A stretch of DNA of 64,000 nucleotides, from positions 153,805,962 through 153,869,961 of the forward strand of contig NC_061512.1 of NCBI RefSeq assembly GCF_022539505.1, read 5' to 3'. The notes beneath the pieces were generated by a model. The model did no database searches, was not told where the DNA came from, and saw only the letters and a list, made by a program, of their open reading frames with translations. Shown in pieces: positions 44,736 to 58,800 of this stretch (position 1 is the first letter of the stretch; every line of letters starts with the position of its first letter). The translations under genes and the position numbers were made by a program. The DNA comes from Lolium rigidum. Its lineage: Eukaryota > Streptophyta > Magnoliopsida > Poales > Poaceae.

Positions 44736-45560
44736 TGCTCCGAAGAATAAGAAGTGTGTTTTATGACTTTATCACACTTACCTGGCAGACAGATGCCCCA
44801 AGTCCATGTTACTTATAATAATAGTGTGTAGGAAAACATAAACAAAAAGAATAAATCACGAAAATCATCACAATAACATTTCTATGAATAAGGATGAACG
44901 ATAAAATTTATAATTATTACCGGTCATCATATTTGAAACTTCACTTCGATAAACAGTTTAGAGGATGCATGTGGTCCTAATGCGTTACTATTGTAGTTTT
45001 TCAATACTTCGAAACGCAATTTAGCTGCGATCATCGTCGATCCTACCCCAAGTGGTATCGTCCCCGACGACATGGTTGACTGCCGTGGCATCGTGGTCAA
45101 GCAGCATCAGTGGAGAAGGACTCGATCGCTTTTCACATTTTCTATCAAGGTCCTTTTTAGAAAAAGGAAGGGCTTGTTTGTAATTTGAAGTTACTTTGGA
45201 TCTCTCTCTCTGAAATCTGTACCTACAGCATGGAATGAAGCTTCTGGTCCTTTGGACCCTCCCCTGTTAAAAAAAAGACATATTGCCATATGTAGACTGT
45301 TTTTGTGTTTTGTTCTTGTCCACCTAAAGTTTATTGTATTAGAATAATAACAATGAAAGATTGTTCCGAAATATCTAAGCGCATATGCAATGGTTGAGAA
45401 GACCTTTTATCTTAACTTTGCCACGTAATTTCGATATGAAAACAAAATATGATGTTTAATGTGTTAATAGTCTTATCTTTAGTAACCAGATATCCTAAAT
45501 ATGTGGTGATATGGATTGTGCTAAGAGATCATCTCTTAATTTTGGTTTTTTCCCTTTTCC

Positions 45561-45729
45561 AGCGATTCATCCTAAAAGGGGTGTGTGTAAAGATGAAATA
45601 CAAGAGAAACTTTTGACTGCGTTGACCCAATTGAATACCCTTGCTTCCTTTATTAAGAAGGGAACTGCAAATTTAGAGCTTGAAGCAGGTCAACACTTTA
45701 GTAATCTGCAGAATTGGCGCTCCCTGTGA
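45561..45729 (+). pseudogene. exon-like fragment of unknown origin
   Basis: After a pyrimidine tract and AG (TTTCCCTTTTCCAG) an open frame of about 55 codons runs to TGA at 45727-45729. The peptide contains DEIQEKLLTALTQLNTLASF, which looks like an amphipathic helix. No partner exon was found upstream. It may be the last exon of a lost or captured gene. Confidence 0.3.
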
Positions 45730-46193
45730 AGGATCTGGATCAGGATCCTACTCGCCCTTTACTTTCAACAATTTAGTTTATCAACTCTGAATTGGAGGGA
45801 CAATAGGTACGGATCCTGATTTATCAAAACAGCAACATAAGAATTAGGAACACCATACATACCAAAAGGGAAAATTCTTAACTTGCTCTCCCCAGATTAT
45901 TGTACCAAAAGCACATAACAAGGAAACAAACATGCAAAAACCGTTCAATGAACAAGATCATTGTAGACCACAGCAATAACAAACACAAGGGTAACTATTT
46001 CTTTATTGAGCACCATTGGCTCGTAACTAGATCAGATAAACAGGGCGATGCAAGGATGCTACTATCACCGAAGTCTGCAAACTAACGAAGGTCTCATGTG
46101 CGATGTCTGCTTACACATTTGTTGCAAATAGGTAAAACGGCTGGTAAGAAAACACAAGGCCAAGTCTTCGTATCATCCTGTACAAGCATATGC

Positions 46194-49100
46194 TTACTTC
46201 TGCTCACTGTAACGCATGATGCCGTAAACATCGACAATACCAGGAGGGAACACTGGATCTGTCGCTGCTCTTACGGCGACCTTGGCCACAGAGGTAGCAC
46301 TCACTGGTGGAGTCAACATAGGGCCAACGAGTGGTAATCTGGTCAACGGTTTTGCATTTTGGAGCACCTACAGATGCAGATGATTATCAGATTTGGGTAA
46401 ACGATCCCAGGAAGGAAACAATAATGCACTAAAATTAGAAAAATAATCATTCATGCAGTAAAGCGGTAACTTAAATCAAGAAAAACAAAAATATAACATT
46501 AATGGCCAGTCCTGGAGTAAGAGCTGAACATGGACATGGGACAAAAGCTGAGCTATGGTGGGTATTGGGCAACTACAACCTGATTAGAATCTATTGAGAC
46601 AAAGAAAACTCTTGTGACGTTGTAAATTGTTCGCACTAACAATATACAATGTGAACTAATGTAATCAATGCTTGGTATGGGTACTAAATTTATATGAATG
46701 AAATACCGAAAATGAGACTCTTAGGAACTTGGGTTTGAGTTTTAAATCATGCGCATGGAACTCAATGCAATCATTGAGATATATAAGCAAGATTAGGACT
46801 CTCATACCCACAATGTAAATACATATTCACTCTCATACCCACAATGTATCTCCTGATTAGTGAACAATTAGGACTTTACACTCACTAGGGGGAGGCATCT
46901 TAGTGTGCGACACACTATTCATGGATTCTTGTTATTTATATCTTCATGAAAGCATTCGTTTGACATAATTTAAGCAGTATGATCCGACCGTATCTCTAGC
47001 ATCGTCCATTTTCTTAAAAAACCCTACCTACTAGGTTGGGGCATCTAGAAGTAGATAGGACAAACTTTACATAATTCTAGAGAGAGAGAGAGAGAGGAGA
47101 CTTTACCATTTGCATAGGTGAACCAACAAGTCCAAGGGGTATTTTCATGCTACCAACTCGACGAGTTCCATGAATAAAACCAGGCCTCAAAATCACTCCT
47201 ACAGACAATGTAACAATTATTGCCTCTTCAAGAAAGTTTCCAGAAAAAGGAGCAATAGATACAAAGTAATATGATATTGCAACTTAAAAGAATATCAAAA
47301 ACTATTTTTAACCAAGAGGCACTTAGAACTAATAGCAACTTGAATAGTATAAGATTTAGTTCGGTTTGCTTGCATTCAAAGTTATCCTAACTGCATACAT
47401 TTTCACAATTAATTCATAACCTAACAGATATGACTTTTACTAGTCAAGGTCTGCTTTTGCGAGCAGTTACTCTGGCTACAAAATATAATGCTGTTGATCC
47501 TAGTCAATATAACCATTTTGTGGTGGCATCATAGGTGGTGGCATGTGTCAAAGACCATTTAAAGTAAGCAACAAGCACAAAGCTACTGAATTCTCTTTAA
47601 CAAAATGAAAGGCTAGACATTAAGATAATTTACCTCCATAGGTAAACTTCGACAGCAGTTCAGCTTCAGCAGCTCTCTTTAGTAAGCAAAATAAAGGAGA
47701 TCAATATATTTGCTCAACACCATATGCTTAAAAGGGTGGACACAAAACTTCAATGTAACATGGCAAACATTAATTGAATGAATGAAGTAAAAAAAACAGC
47801 ACTTGGAGAAGGTCTTCATTGTTCTTCAAGCCGTAAAATCACAGCATCTCGTGCTAAGCATATAACTCTCTAAATATTTCAGACCGGATTGTGATATCAC
47901 TACTTATTTATTAGTGGTAATCAACATTAACCTATTTAACTCTCCCTCCGCTCAATAATATAGAAAGGCCTATAACTCTGCAGATCTTGTTTAACAGTAT
48001 AAGGTTTGGCATGCACATTTAAATATATTTCATCTTTTTTTTTTCCTCAATTATCTAACGTCTATGACTAAAACAATCAACTTGTCTGTCTCTTATTCCC
48101 AAGACATTGATACCAATTCCGCATGAAAAACTAAGTCTCTTGTTCTATGACTTTCCAGATCCACAGAACAAACTAATGTATGCCTTATATCTTTGAATAG
48201 TAGTATAGAGCAATGCTACAAGTCTACAACTAATTTACAATAAACCCAGCTATAAGTACTATTGAGGGAACACAACTATAAATAGAAGGCATGATTTCTC
48301 ATAACATTTGAACTGGCACAAATAACAATCAGCATAGTGCAACTGTACAAACCAAATATATATAATTAGTTTAAAATTTTGCGTGGGCCCATAATCGTGT
48401 CAATAACCCAATGATGCTTACCTTGCCCTCGTAATAACCTTGCAATAAGTAATTCACTAAGCCAAAGTCTGCAGCTGACACATACACGAATCTTTTTATG
48501 CCTGCAGGTAGATATAGAAGTAAATTAGACAAATTATGGCTGAGAATCTTTTTTTCACGGTTAAGAATTTACAAAGCATGGAAGTTCTAGAGGTGAACTG
48601 CATATTATATCTTGTAAGCTTTAGTAGTATAGATTTATTTGTTGGCCAATATCTGCAGGTTCAACTTTGAGGTGCGGAAAATCGTTTAGGTGCACCCACA
48701 CACCTCTCCTCATATCTACACACAGATAGGTAAAAGGTTGTACTGTGGAACTATGAAACTTGGTAACATAAAAAGGTGATAGTAAGAGGTGGAAATTAAT
48801 ACAGGTAAACTGCATATAGTCATGTTCTGTATCTACAACACAGAAGTTTATGGTTTGAGGAGAGCAAACCTCCATAGGATGTGTGTTCCCAAAACTCAAG
48901 TCAATTAAGATGTAACACCACTGACTGGGCAATTCATACGGAAGGACAGCAAATACCCAATACTAATCCATTATAAAATCCATCACCTGAGTGTTTCTCT
49001 ATCAACTATCACTATGGCTAGGTTTTATCCAGAGTGCAATAATAATCCATTACAAAATCAATAACCTGAGTAAATTTTATAAGATTGCATTTCATGCCAC

Positions 49101-52100
49101 AGTTGAGATAGAACCTGGCTTCAAATGCAAAATACCTTTCTCAGCTGCAGCCCTGATGGCGTTGATGTTTGCAGTCCCATTAATCTTGACCATCTGAGAA
49201 TTTGACCCAAAGCCTCCAACACAGGATACCTGACAATTTTCCTCCTTATCAGTAATATTTCTGATGAATCCACTTTTAGCATAAAACCAATCGATAGATG
49301 CCTATCAGGTGTAAAGTCATACAAGTGGACATCATTTCAAAATATTTTCATTTTTTCTTCTTGCCAAGTAACCTGATGTGATGCATATAACCTGATTTGA
49401 GTTGCTGAAAGCAGCTAATCTCAACAAACAGCAGTTTCGGTTTACGATTTCTGGCTCATCAAATAAAGTTTGTTACGTGGAGCTTTAAAGTTGCACTAAA
49501 CTTAAAACGATTGTTATACTTACAAGATTGTATGTGGTACAATAGCCAAATTTAAAGCATGGCTCGTATTTTTGTAATCTCAGAAATTCCCATACCAGAT
49601 GTCTGATTGCCACATTGTCTTGGGTTCTTAGCCCGTGGTCGGGCATCATGCCTTATGTGGCTCGGTTTTCACCATTGATCAATAAAAACTAGATCAGCTG
49701 TTATATGTCACAAATTTTTTTTAGTAACAGACTAACAGCTGTTACTCAAAACCAAACACCCTTAACAACTGTAAAAAAAAATGAAACTATGTGTTCAACT
49801 GTAAATGGTTAGAGTGGACATTTCAGCTTGCACGCTTCAAGTGTGGACAATTAGTGTGGACAATTCTTGGTACCTCATTTGATTTGAGAATTAGCATCAA
49901 CAGATTATCACTGTGTAGCATGATGCATTTTGCATGAGTATGACAAAAAATAATCGATAATTATACAGTCAATCTTATTATCGAAGCCCATTTCAAAATA
50001 AAATTGTAGAAACTAAACAATACGAAATACATTAAACTAACACACACAAAAATTTAAAATGTAAACATACCACAGCATCTAAAGTGCACATGACTATACA
50101 ATACCAACTGGCTAAGGCATCAGACAATATACACAGTATGAAACACTCAATGATGAAATCGACATTTCAGAACGAAGCAAAAAAGTTAAGCATACCACAG
50201 CTGAGACGCCATCCATACTATCCATCAGTGAAGCAGGTTCAAGGAGATTGCCTATTAAAGAGAAGAAAGCAAATAGTGAACAATATGACAATTCGTAACT
50301 AAGCAGATGTAATTAACTTCACAGTGAGCAACCTTGGTTCCATATAACTTTGTCAGCCCAAGATTCACTTATCGATGGCTTTCCAGATCTGTTGATAAGA
50401 AGTCAAAACACATTAGAACAGGGCAACAGGTCGTTATGGTGGGGCTAAGTTGTACAGATATTCTAGTTGTATAGAAATACAATGGTATTTTCAACCATAG
50501 GCATTAGATTTTTGTAAAAATACAAATGTATTTTTCATAACTAGTTGTGCAATTGTGTGAGTAGGTCAGCCAGTAATTTGGATGAAATCCCGATACGTGT
50601 ATTGTAAAGAAAAAAGGACGGCACTGAGGTAAAGGGTTGTTCTGAAGTTGTCATGAACTAAGTTGGCATGAACTACTAACTAGGGCTGTTTGAGTGTTTG
50701 GTAGCAGAAAACTAGAAATCCTTGTTTCTCGGAGAAGCTATAGCATGGAACATCTAATAAATCTTTCAGTATGCAGAATTCATTCAAGCCTTTCCCATGA
50801 ACAATTCTAAGAGTTCCATTCTGCTATAGGAAACATATAGTGCATCATTAGCTTGTGACTATGATATGTCAAATATTATCAGAAAACTAAAAGTAAAACA
50901 ATGTTAAAGGCTGATTATCATATCTAAATGATGGGCTGACCGTTCAGCAAAGAAGTGACATACAGCATGGCTTGAACGGGGTTAGGGCTTTTGGAGAACA
51001 GGGATAGACAAAAGACTGAGATAAAAATAACTGAGACGTGACCTTGCGTGATTATAACAAAGTGCAACGCCAGTAGACCAGCATAGCTTATGGAATTACC
51101 TATTTAGACTAGAGACAACAAATCCTCTGTCCAAAGCCTCCTTGCAAACGTGTGAACCAACAAAACCACTTCCACCTAGCACAAGCAACTACATCAACAC
51201 AAACGTAAGAGGCAGATCAGCAATCCAAAGATAAGATGGAACGCAAGAACAAACACTCACGTATTATTTCAAGTGTACCAATAACATATAACGAGCTACA
51301 CCGGTTATACAATAACAAAAAGTCCATAAAAGTCTCTATAAATAGAACAGTATGTTAATCTAAATATGAATATAACAGTATACATGTATGTGCAGTGTAC
51401 ATGCACGGAACGCCATTCAATGCGTAAATGGCACAAGATGTCATATAAACGTTAATGGAACAGGATATCTGTAAAGTGAGAAATTAAACAGGGCTCTCTA
51501 ATTTTCTTTACTTGTCCCCTAATATTCTCAACTATATATACAGAATCTTCTACTTCCTGAGGGAAAAACATATTCATAGTCCGAGAAATAAAGACAAGGA
51601 TCAGGGTTTTTTTTCATCTATCTAAAGGAGCATTGCTCCCAATTTCATTCCTCAGTGAAACTGATAAAACAATAACGTCTCCTGAGTTCCAGAAGTACCA
51701 GAACATTCCCGCAAAACACAAACACCAAACCACAGTCCCAGCCATAACACCAGCAAAGGAAACTGAATGTTACCAACCTACATCACACATAATTGCATAT
51801 AATGTAATCATCTGCCAGTGTTGATGGGACAAGCTACTCTAGTCTATTTGTCGAACACAGTGCTCATCCACAAAACGGATGCACTTATCCGGCAAGCTAT
51901 CCAATACACAAGAGAATGGGCTCAGTGGCGCTATTACCTTATCCGGAGAAGGCGGCGGCGGCATCTTCACGGGCTCTGCCTCCTCGACCTTGAAAGGCTC
52001 GTCCACCCGCCCGGAATCCCTGGGCGTAGCATCGCTCGAGAACGCCTTGCCGTTCTTGAGCAAGACTGCGGAGCTGTTTCACATCATCCCACACCCAAGG

Positions 52101-52411
52101 TAAGAGACCACATAAAAATCAGCCATAGTTCTGTTCTCTCGAGCAACAATAAAAAGGACAACCATCGCGATACGATACGAGGATTTCTCGCTACAACCCA
52201 GTCGCTAAATGCGGCTCGTGATTTCCTAGCATCGCAATGTAAACACCGCAACCGAATTGGGTAGTCGGGGATTTCTCTCCATTCCCCACCAAACTTGTCG
52301 AAGGGGGCGTCTGAAACGCTTGGACGAGAGGAGAGGCGGTGGGGGTCACCTGAGACGGGAGGGCGAGACGGAGCAGGAGGAGCGGATCAGGCGGCTCAGG
52401 GACGACCTCAT
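46194..52411 (-). CDS. atypical SDR / NmrA-like NAD(P)-binding protein, 10 exons, 293 aa
   Basis: Exons, all with GT-AG borders: 52411-52350, 52073-51938, 51188-51100, 50388-50333, 50251-50196, 49229-49136, 48501-48422, 47676-47634, 47198-47107, 46367-46194. The joined frame has 293 codons plus TAA, with phases matching at each junction. The start at 52411 gives MRSSLSRLIRSSCSVSP, an Arg/Ser-rich N-terminus like an organelle (probably mitochondrial) presequence. The Rossmann dinucleotide motif GGSGFVG is at 71-77, SCVGGFGSN near 135, VSAADFG near 172-178 and Tyr187-x3-Lys191 in the catalytic position of SDRs. The protein reads like the plant family of At1g32220/At5g15910-type Rossmann proteins, whose substrate is not settled. 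It looks intact. The 5' region (52412-52600) is GC-rich, as for an expressed grass gene. Confidence 0.9.
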
Positions 52412-52896
52412 CGCCGACGCCGCCGGTGAGCTCTCCTCGCGGCCGCGCCGAGAGCGGAGGGGGCGGGCGGGGGATCGAGTGGGGAGGGAAGGGAAGGGTG
52501 CGTAGCAGTGGAAGGTTCGGGAGAGAGAATGGGGGTTTGGGATCTATGCGGTGGGCAGGGACGAAGGGAGGGGCGCAGGTGGCGCGGCCCGGGAGTGCCA
52601 AGTCGCGGCTTGGCGTGCGGCTCCTAGGCGACCAACGTAGCCAGGGCGTGCCATGGCGGCGCGGCCGTTCCGGGTGTCTACTCTAACGCTGGAGTGTGCT
52701 TATTTTTTTTAATTTCTTTTACCACTGAAATGCTGAATCTCTTTCTTTTCTTTTTTATCAGCAGCAGCTCAGGTGTGGAAACAGTACAAGAACATTAAAA
52801 AAACGCAAACTGAAGAAACAAAAACTACGGATTCATCCTAGCTTCATGACAGAATAATTTGAGAGCGCACTTTTCGTATAAGCTTCAATACTACTA

Positions 52897-52977
52897 CCTC
52901 CTATCTGATTTAATCAACGTGAAACTGTACTTAGCTAGCTTTGCTCTTTTCAGCGTCGGTTTTTCGATCGGAGGGAG
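52897..52977. mobile_element. short Stowaway-like MITE
   Basis: 81 bp, starts CCTCCTATCTGATTTAATC and ends GATCGGAGGGAG, flanked by TA on both sides (52895-52896, 52978-52979). The ends are imperfect inverted repeats of the grass Stowaway type (CTCCCTCCG). Confidence 0.5.
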
Positions 52978-54094
52978 TACCTTTGTAATATCGCAAGTTT
53001 ATTTAAATATACATATATTCAAATTTAAATAAATCTTTAATATGCTTAAATGATCGGGAAAGTACAGCGTTTTTAGTTCACACAAGAAAACATACAAATT
53101 TTCGGCTTCTAACTTACGGATTATTTTCAGCTCATGGATCTGCCAAATCACTTCTGATTGGTTTCCCCCAATGCAACACTTAATAGGAATGCAAACCTGT
53201 TTCTATGAAATGGATGCAACTTGCTTTTATATTGTGAATTTTGTCTCTAATGTTTTATTTTCAGAAAAAGGTCACCATATATTATCCAAAATCAGCATTT
53301 ACGAGAACATCCTTACACGCAAAAGAAATAAAAGGTAGGTCTTTGAAAAGTTTAGCACCATCTTCCTTCTGCATCCCTCGACGACAACGCGCCGCTGCCT
53401 CTGGCCGACGTAGCAAAGATTGTGTCGGAAAAAGCTTGAATAAACCCAAACGAAGCAGCGGCTGGGAAGTCGTCGACATAAACCAGAAGATGTCGGCAAC
53501 CACTATCTCGAAAGATCGGTGTTCCGAAGAAGCTAGTACGGAGAAAGGTTGGTAGATAATTGCATCTTCAGCCAGACGAAGATGGGTGACTCTAAACTCG
53601 CAAGTTCCCCGACGAAGACGTAGCTTCATCAGGCGGAGGCGGAACTTGAGGACACCAATACGCTGCGACGTTATCCCCTTCACGGAACGTTTTCACCATA
53701 GCCCATGCACTTTAGCATGCCAAGTCTAATGTCCGACGATCGACTCCAAACTCCAGCTCGTCGACGCTCCTCCAAGGAAAAACACCGATCTAAGACGGGC
53801 TAGAGGAGATTTATCTCAGCGCCACCGATGTTCCTACACTAGAGATGAAGAATTTGAAAACCCTACAGGGCCGGTCATCTGATCCGAGGTTCCCCACCCT
53901 CGAGCCGTTATAACGGCCGGCAAAGGGCAAGGGAACCAACGACAGAGGAGCCAGTGGTCGAGGGTAGCTAGATCACGATCTGGTCAGCGGTCGCCTCTTT
54001 TTCGTCTCCAATGGTAATTAATTTCACCATCAATAAAATTTGTAGAGAAATTGTTTTAACCCAACATTCTTTCGAACCAACACAACAAATAGTA

Positions 54095-54589
54095 CTCTCT
54101 CCGATCCCAAAAAGAGTCGAACGTCACAGTCTAATTACATTTTGCAATAAACCCCTTCTAAATTAATCAAAAGCCCATCACCATCTCCCCTCTCTCGGCG
54201 TGCAGCCACCGCGCCTCCGTGATTACTGGGCGACCGGCGCCACCTCTGCTGTTGCGGGAGAAGAATCCGGCGTGGCTGGCCTCACGACCACCGGATCCAG
54301 CCCATCCAGCCTTGCCACCGGTGGATCAAGCCTGGCCGACGCGGCGAGGGGATCTCGGTTGCGCGGCGCGGCGATGGGAGCTCGGTGGCGCGACGATGGG
54401 ATCTCGGCGGCAAGGCGAGGAGCAGAGCGAGTGGGGTGCGGGTGGGCTGCAGGTTTCGTGCGGGGTGAGGGTTTCGTGTGCACGCACCGCACGGTACCAA
54501 CCGAGTGGGACGGAGTGCAGGTTGAGGAAGAAAATATGTCAAGGGTTTTCCTTTAAAATTCATTTTCCGACTCTTTTTTCGGATCGGAG
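54095..54589. mobile_element. Stowaway/Mariner-like TIR element with GC-rich inside
   Basis: 495 bp. Left CTCTCTCCGATCCCAAAAAG, right inverted CTCCGATCCGAAAAAAGAGT, flanked by TA (54093-54094 and 54590-54591). Unlike common Stowaway MITEs, the inside (54200-54500) is GC-rich and holds frames of about 120 residues on each strand; none is recognised. Confidence 0.6.
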
Positions 54590-54818
54590 TACTAGTAATT
54601 GATTTCAAAAAGCAAAAGATGAGAGATGATAGTAGTATATCATAGGTAAATACTGTATATATAGCAAGTACTAAAAAATTTAATATCAAATAAATCTTGT
54701 ACTCCGTACATATATTTGCATTGAGATTCTACAAATCAATTAATAAAAAGAGATACTAGTACGTGATAACTGATACCATAGTAACATCTAGTTGTGTCAT
54801 AGGCATGATACTCAGGCC

Positions 54819-55357
54819 TAGGCCTGGAATTAAAACTCGAAACTCGCGAGTTAATTGAGTAACTCGCAACTTGACTCGCCTCGACTTGAACTCGGTGTAT
54901 GACGAGCCAAGCCGAGTTTCATATTTTGTCGTTAAACGAGTTCATGCTAAACGAGCCGAGTTCATCGAACTCGTGAGTAGCTCGTTTAGCTCGGTAAAAA
55001 TGAAGTCGGCCCAAGCCCGTCAAAATGGGCAAGTATATTTCTAGTTTCTCAACTTAGCAATCTTATTCTCGTGATATATTGATCGTTTGGTTTATATAGT
55101 TCTGGTACCATAATCCTAATGTGTGTTGTTCATCATTCATGCCGAAATATTCGGAAAAAATGCACTGTATATTTTACATGTTCTATTTGACAGTTTTAAA
55201 CGAGCTACTAGTGAGTTACTCGTGAGCTTTGCGAGTTGAGCCGAGTTTCAAATCCAGACTCGATTGTTAAACGAGTCGAGTCGAGCTAACTCGATTGTTG
55301 ACCGAGCTTTAGTGAGTCGAGCCGAGCTGGCTCGGCTCGGCTCGAATTCCAGCCCTA
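54819..55357. mobile_element. hAT-type MITE with perfect 8-bp target duplication
   Basis: CTCAGGCC stands at 54811-54818 and again at 55358-55365. Terminal inverted repeats begin TAGGCCTGGAATT and TAGGGCTGGAATT. Both arms are full of short ACTCG/CGAGT and GAGCCGAG words in both orientations, typical of hAT subterminal transposase sites. No coding frame. Confidence 0.85.
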
Positions 55358-55853
55358 CTCAGGCCTTCCCAATTAGGTACTAGTACAATACAGCATATGT
55401 TTACCTTAATTTAATTTCTGTTGGTCTAATGCAAGGCTATTCAAGACTATATCACAATGGTGCGTATGTATATTTTTACGAAATAGCAGACTATCAAAAC
55501 CAGTGGGGATACACATCTCGCAGCCATTCTCACTTAAACTGGTTGGAGTCAATCCCCCAAAACATTTCAGCACATATATCAATGTTACCCCGCTTACGGA
55601 TGGGAGAAAGTTAAGAATCTGGAGTACATATCCATATTCCATAAGCCTTCTATCGATCAAGCGTCAACTGTTACTACTCTCCGGATGACCCTAACCACTG
55701 ACACTATACTAACCACGGTGCACTACATACACAGTCCAGATAAAATAACCAAAAAATTGATCCCGGTAAAGCCTACTGTCACCTGTCCAATATCAGGTTT
55801 CTTCACACGGACAGAGTCAACCCTTGCTGCACAATGGACTGACTAAAACCAGC

Positions 55854-58800
55854 TCAACAAAAGAACATCGAACTGCAGACATCAGCATGTAACCGCGGCA
55901 GTTCAGGGACAGTCGCCGTAGATGACGGGACACCACTCCCAGATGAAGTATCAGCAAATTCCTCGAATTTCATGAACTGGCTCATCTGTGCTGCTGCAAG
56001 GTGAGCGTAACAGACAGGTGCCACTGGAGAATAAAAGAAGCATTGATCAAACGTCATGGCATATTTCAAAATACGAAATCAAACAAAATGTGATGAACAT
56101 ATATCAACATACCCACAGATATTGCAGTGGTGCTCCTCTGATAACTGCAAACACACACATAATATTAGAATCCAGACTCACGAGTAAAAGGAATGCCATG
56201 TAATTGCATATGAGGTATAGATTTGAAAACAGCCATGTACTTACACATAGGAAAGTGAGAGAACTAGCTTTTGGAGGTCATCTGGCGAGAAGCCAATCTC
56301 ATCAAGCAAGACATGATAATGGGTGGGCCTTGAGGTACCCTACAAGGCAGATCACATTTCACAAGTATTTAGGATGTGAAATATACACAACGCTTACATG
56401 CACACTGGTAGTAGTATTTAGAATGCCAAATGTACAGAAGTCATGAAAAGCCTGAACAGGGACTGTTAAATTTACAACTGGTTAAAATTTACATATTTCA
56501 AATGATGCAATTCTAATACTCTAGGATCTCAGCAAGAAGACTTACTATAGGTCCAGCATGAGGACACATGTAGAAATCATACTGTTTTGGATGAACAATA
56601 CCCGAGTCCACTACAGTCCCTGTTCAAACAACCAGAATGCAGTTAGTTCCTTATATTGTTCTCCTCGTTTGACCGAAGACAATTGCATACCAGGTGGGAC
56701 ATTATCTGGTGCATCAGCTTGGAACAGCTTCGTGTGGTGATTCTTTTGAGCAATGATAACTGTAATCTTTGGAGGTGGCCCCTGACCCATATTCTGGTAA
56801 GCCTGCATCATCAAAATTCTATCAAGAAGTACTTACAGAAAGCAAGGTGTTCATCAAGACAGATAAGTGCCAAGGGCAACCTTCATTATTTGATCAACCT
56901 CGAGATTCAGTACTTGGCTAAACTGAGACTCACTCACACCGTCCCTGCAAACATAAGAAAAATGATGAAAAAAATTAAACTACCTGTAACTATTTATTAC
57001 AATGTAGCTGAAAGCTGAAACACATGAGGCAACAAAGAGAATGCTATTACCTACGTTCCGAAATGTAGTATGTTTTGGAAAGCTAACGTTTTGGAACAGA
57101 GGTAGTATTATTTACAATGTCTATTGTTTCCGCATGCAAACAGAAAGCTGCGCTCGGACTTTTTCATGTCAACAAAATACATATTGAGTTGTTTTTGTGA
57201 GGAAGTCAATGTGTTTTCAAAATTAAAAAAGCTACATAAGTAAGTTCAAACACGAAAATGTACTTAGAATCCAAACGTTGTGGAAGTAAAGTCTTTAACA
57301 TTAATTAGGTGTCCTAGTACAAAGTAAAACATAAATACAGGAGCACACACTAATAAATGTATATATCCATTTTATGAAACTGTCCATTTGAAGTAAAGAG
57401 GGAAAGGGCAGAAAGAGAAAATGGTTTAGTAGTTCCACATAGTACACATTTTTATTTTCTGTAGATAACTGAAGGCTTGTAGACCTCACATCTCTCTTTG
57501 CCAAACAGGAAAAAAGATCTCAATATTTCTTTTGTAAAAGGCTACAGCAAGTTTCCATAATCCAATGAAATAATCGTTGGAGAAAACTAAACATATTTAC
57601 AGCATCAGCAGAACTATGAAGAGTAAGGTCCAAAGTATCTATAATTTTTATGCTAAAATATAAAAAATAATAGAGACCTGAAAATGATTATCTGCGACGG
57701 CTTTCTTTGATCACTGGTCTGGTAGAAGTCTAGTAGAAGCTCCCTGAAAACACAAAGCAAAAATATGTAACTGGCTTAGAAGAACATACCTTACAACTAA
57801 AAGACCACCATGTGTAAACAGAAATAATACATGAGAGATAAGTTTACAACACCTTATTATACCATCATCCTTTCCATCATCCAGTGGCTTAAAAAGAGAA
57901 TCAATCATCTCTACCTTTGGAGACTGGGTCCGGACAGATGCCCTGTACCGTGATATCAGTGGCCAACATCTGGACCCAACAACCTGTAGCATATGCATGG
58001 TATATAATAACCCCACAATTGTCCAATACAAAAGAAAGTTGAACATACTAGCTAAATCAGATAATCAAATTAGAGCCTTCAAAATTTTCTTGAATTCGCT
58101 ATTTTTTCTTTGAATGATGCAGACTATTAGTGATTTAGTGCTATATTTTCGTTTAAACAATGCAGCCAATTTTGGGAATACTACTCAAGGGATAAAACTA
58201 CCAAGATATTTGTTTGATGCAATTACTGCAGAAGGGAGAAGACATACAGCAGCTATTGACGGTATATCTGATCGACCTGGAGAGCCATGTGAAACATCCA
58301 TTCCCAGAATTAATGTGGGTATCTTACTGACCATTGGAGTCATATGGCGATGCTCCATTGCCAGTTTAGAGTTCATTCCGCCAAGCTATTAACAGAAATA
58401 AACATATTAAAGTTCATCCAGCCAAGCTATTGTAAGAGTTAGGTCTAACTTAAGAGGCACGATGATCAGGTAAAGATATAAGTATCTGTACCTTAGCATT
58501 GATCTTTAGAAGAACATTGGTGAAGTATTGATCATTCATCTTATTACTAGGAACAACGCATTGAGTGACAATACCCATCTCATGAAGATTTTTCTTCTTC
58601 CATGGACCTTTAGGATGATAAAATGAGTTGGTTACGTGAAGAATTCGGAGTGTAAAAAATATCAACTGTTTTAACATATTACCGTAAATATCACAATTCT
58701 TCCTCTCTGGTAGAACACAAAGCAGAAATTCCGGAGGACCAGGAAGGTTTGCTTTAACTTTTTCAAACATCCTTTCAACCCTTTCAATAGGAGGACATCT

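Larger units (their letters stand above)
43760..46193. other. intergenic region
   Basis: No certain gene. It holds two imperfect direct repeats of about 38 bp at 44376 and 44444 (AAAAGCATAC...GTGCCTGACGAATCG), an AT-rich MITE-like block at 44485-44735 and an exon-like stretch at 45561-45729. The rest shows nothing recognisable. Confidence 0.6.
52412..55853. other. intergenic region between the SDR-like and Argonaute genes
   Basis: Contains the GC-rich promoter and leader side of the SDR-like gene (52412-52680), a small Stowaway-like MITE, a GC-rich stretch at 53330-53990 without a convincing gene (possible old repeat remnant), a 495-bp TIR element and a 539-bp hAT MITE. The last 490 bases before the Argonaute stop show nothing recognisable. 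Confidence 0.6.

Noticed and set aside
53241..53683. overlapping 104- and 133-residue frames between the two genes
   Set aside because: No domain on either strand; the sequence looks like an old repeat remnant.
58114..58392. plus-strand 92-residue frame
   Set aside because: It is the antisense of Argonaute PIWI exon 58385-58248 and its introns.
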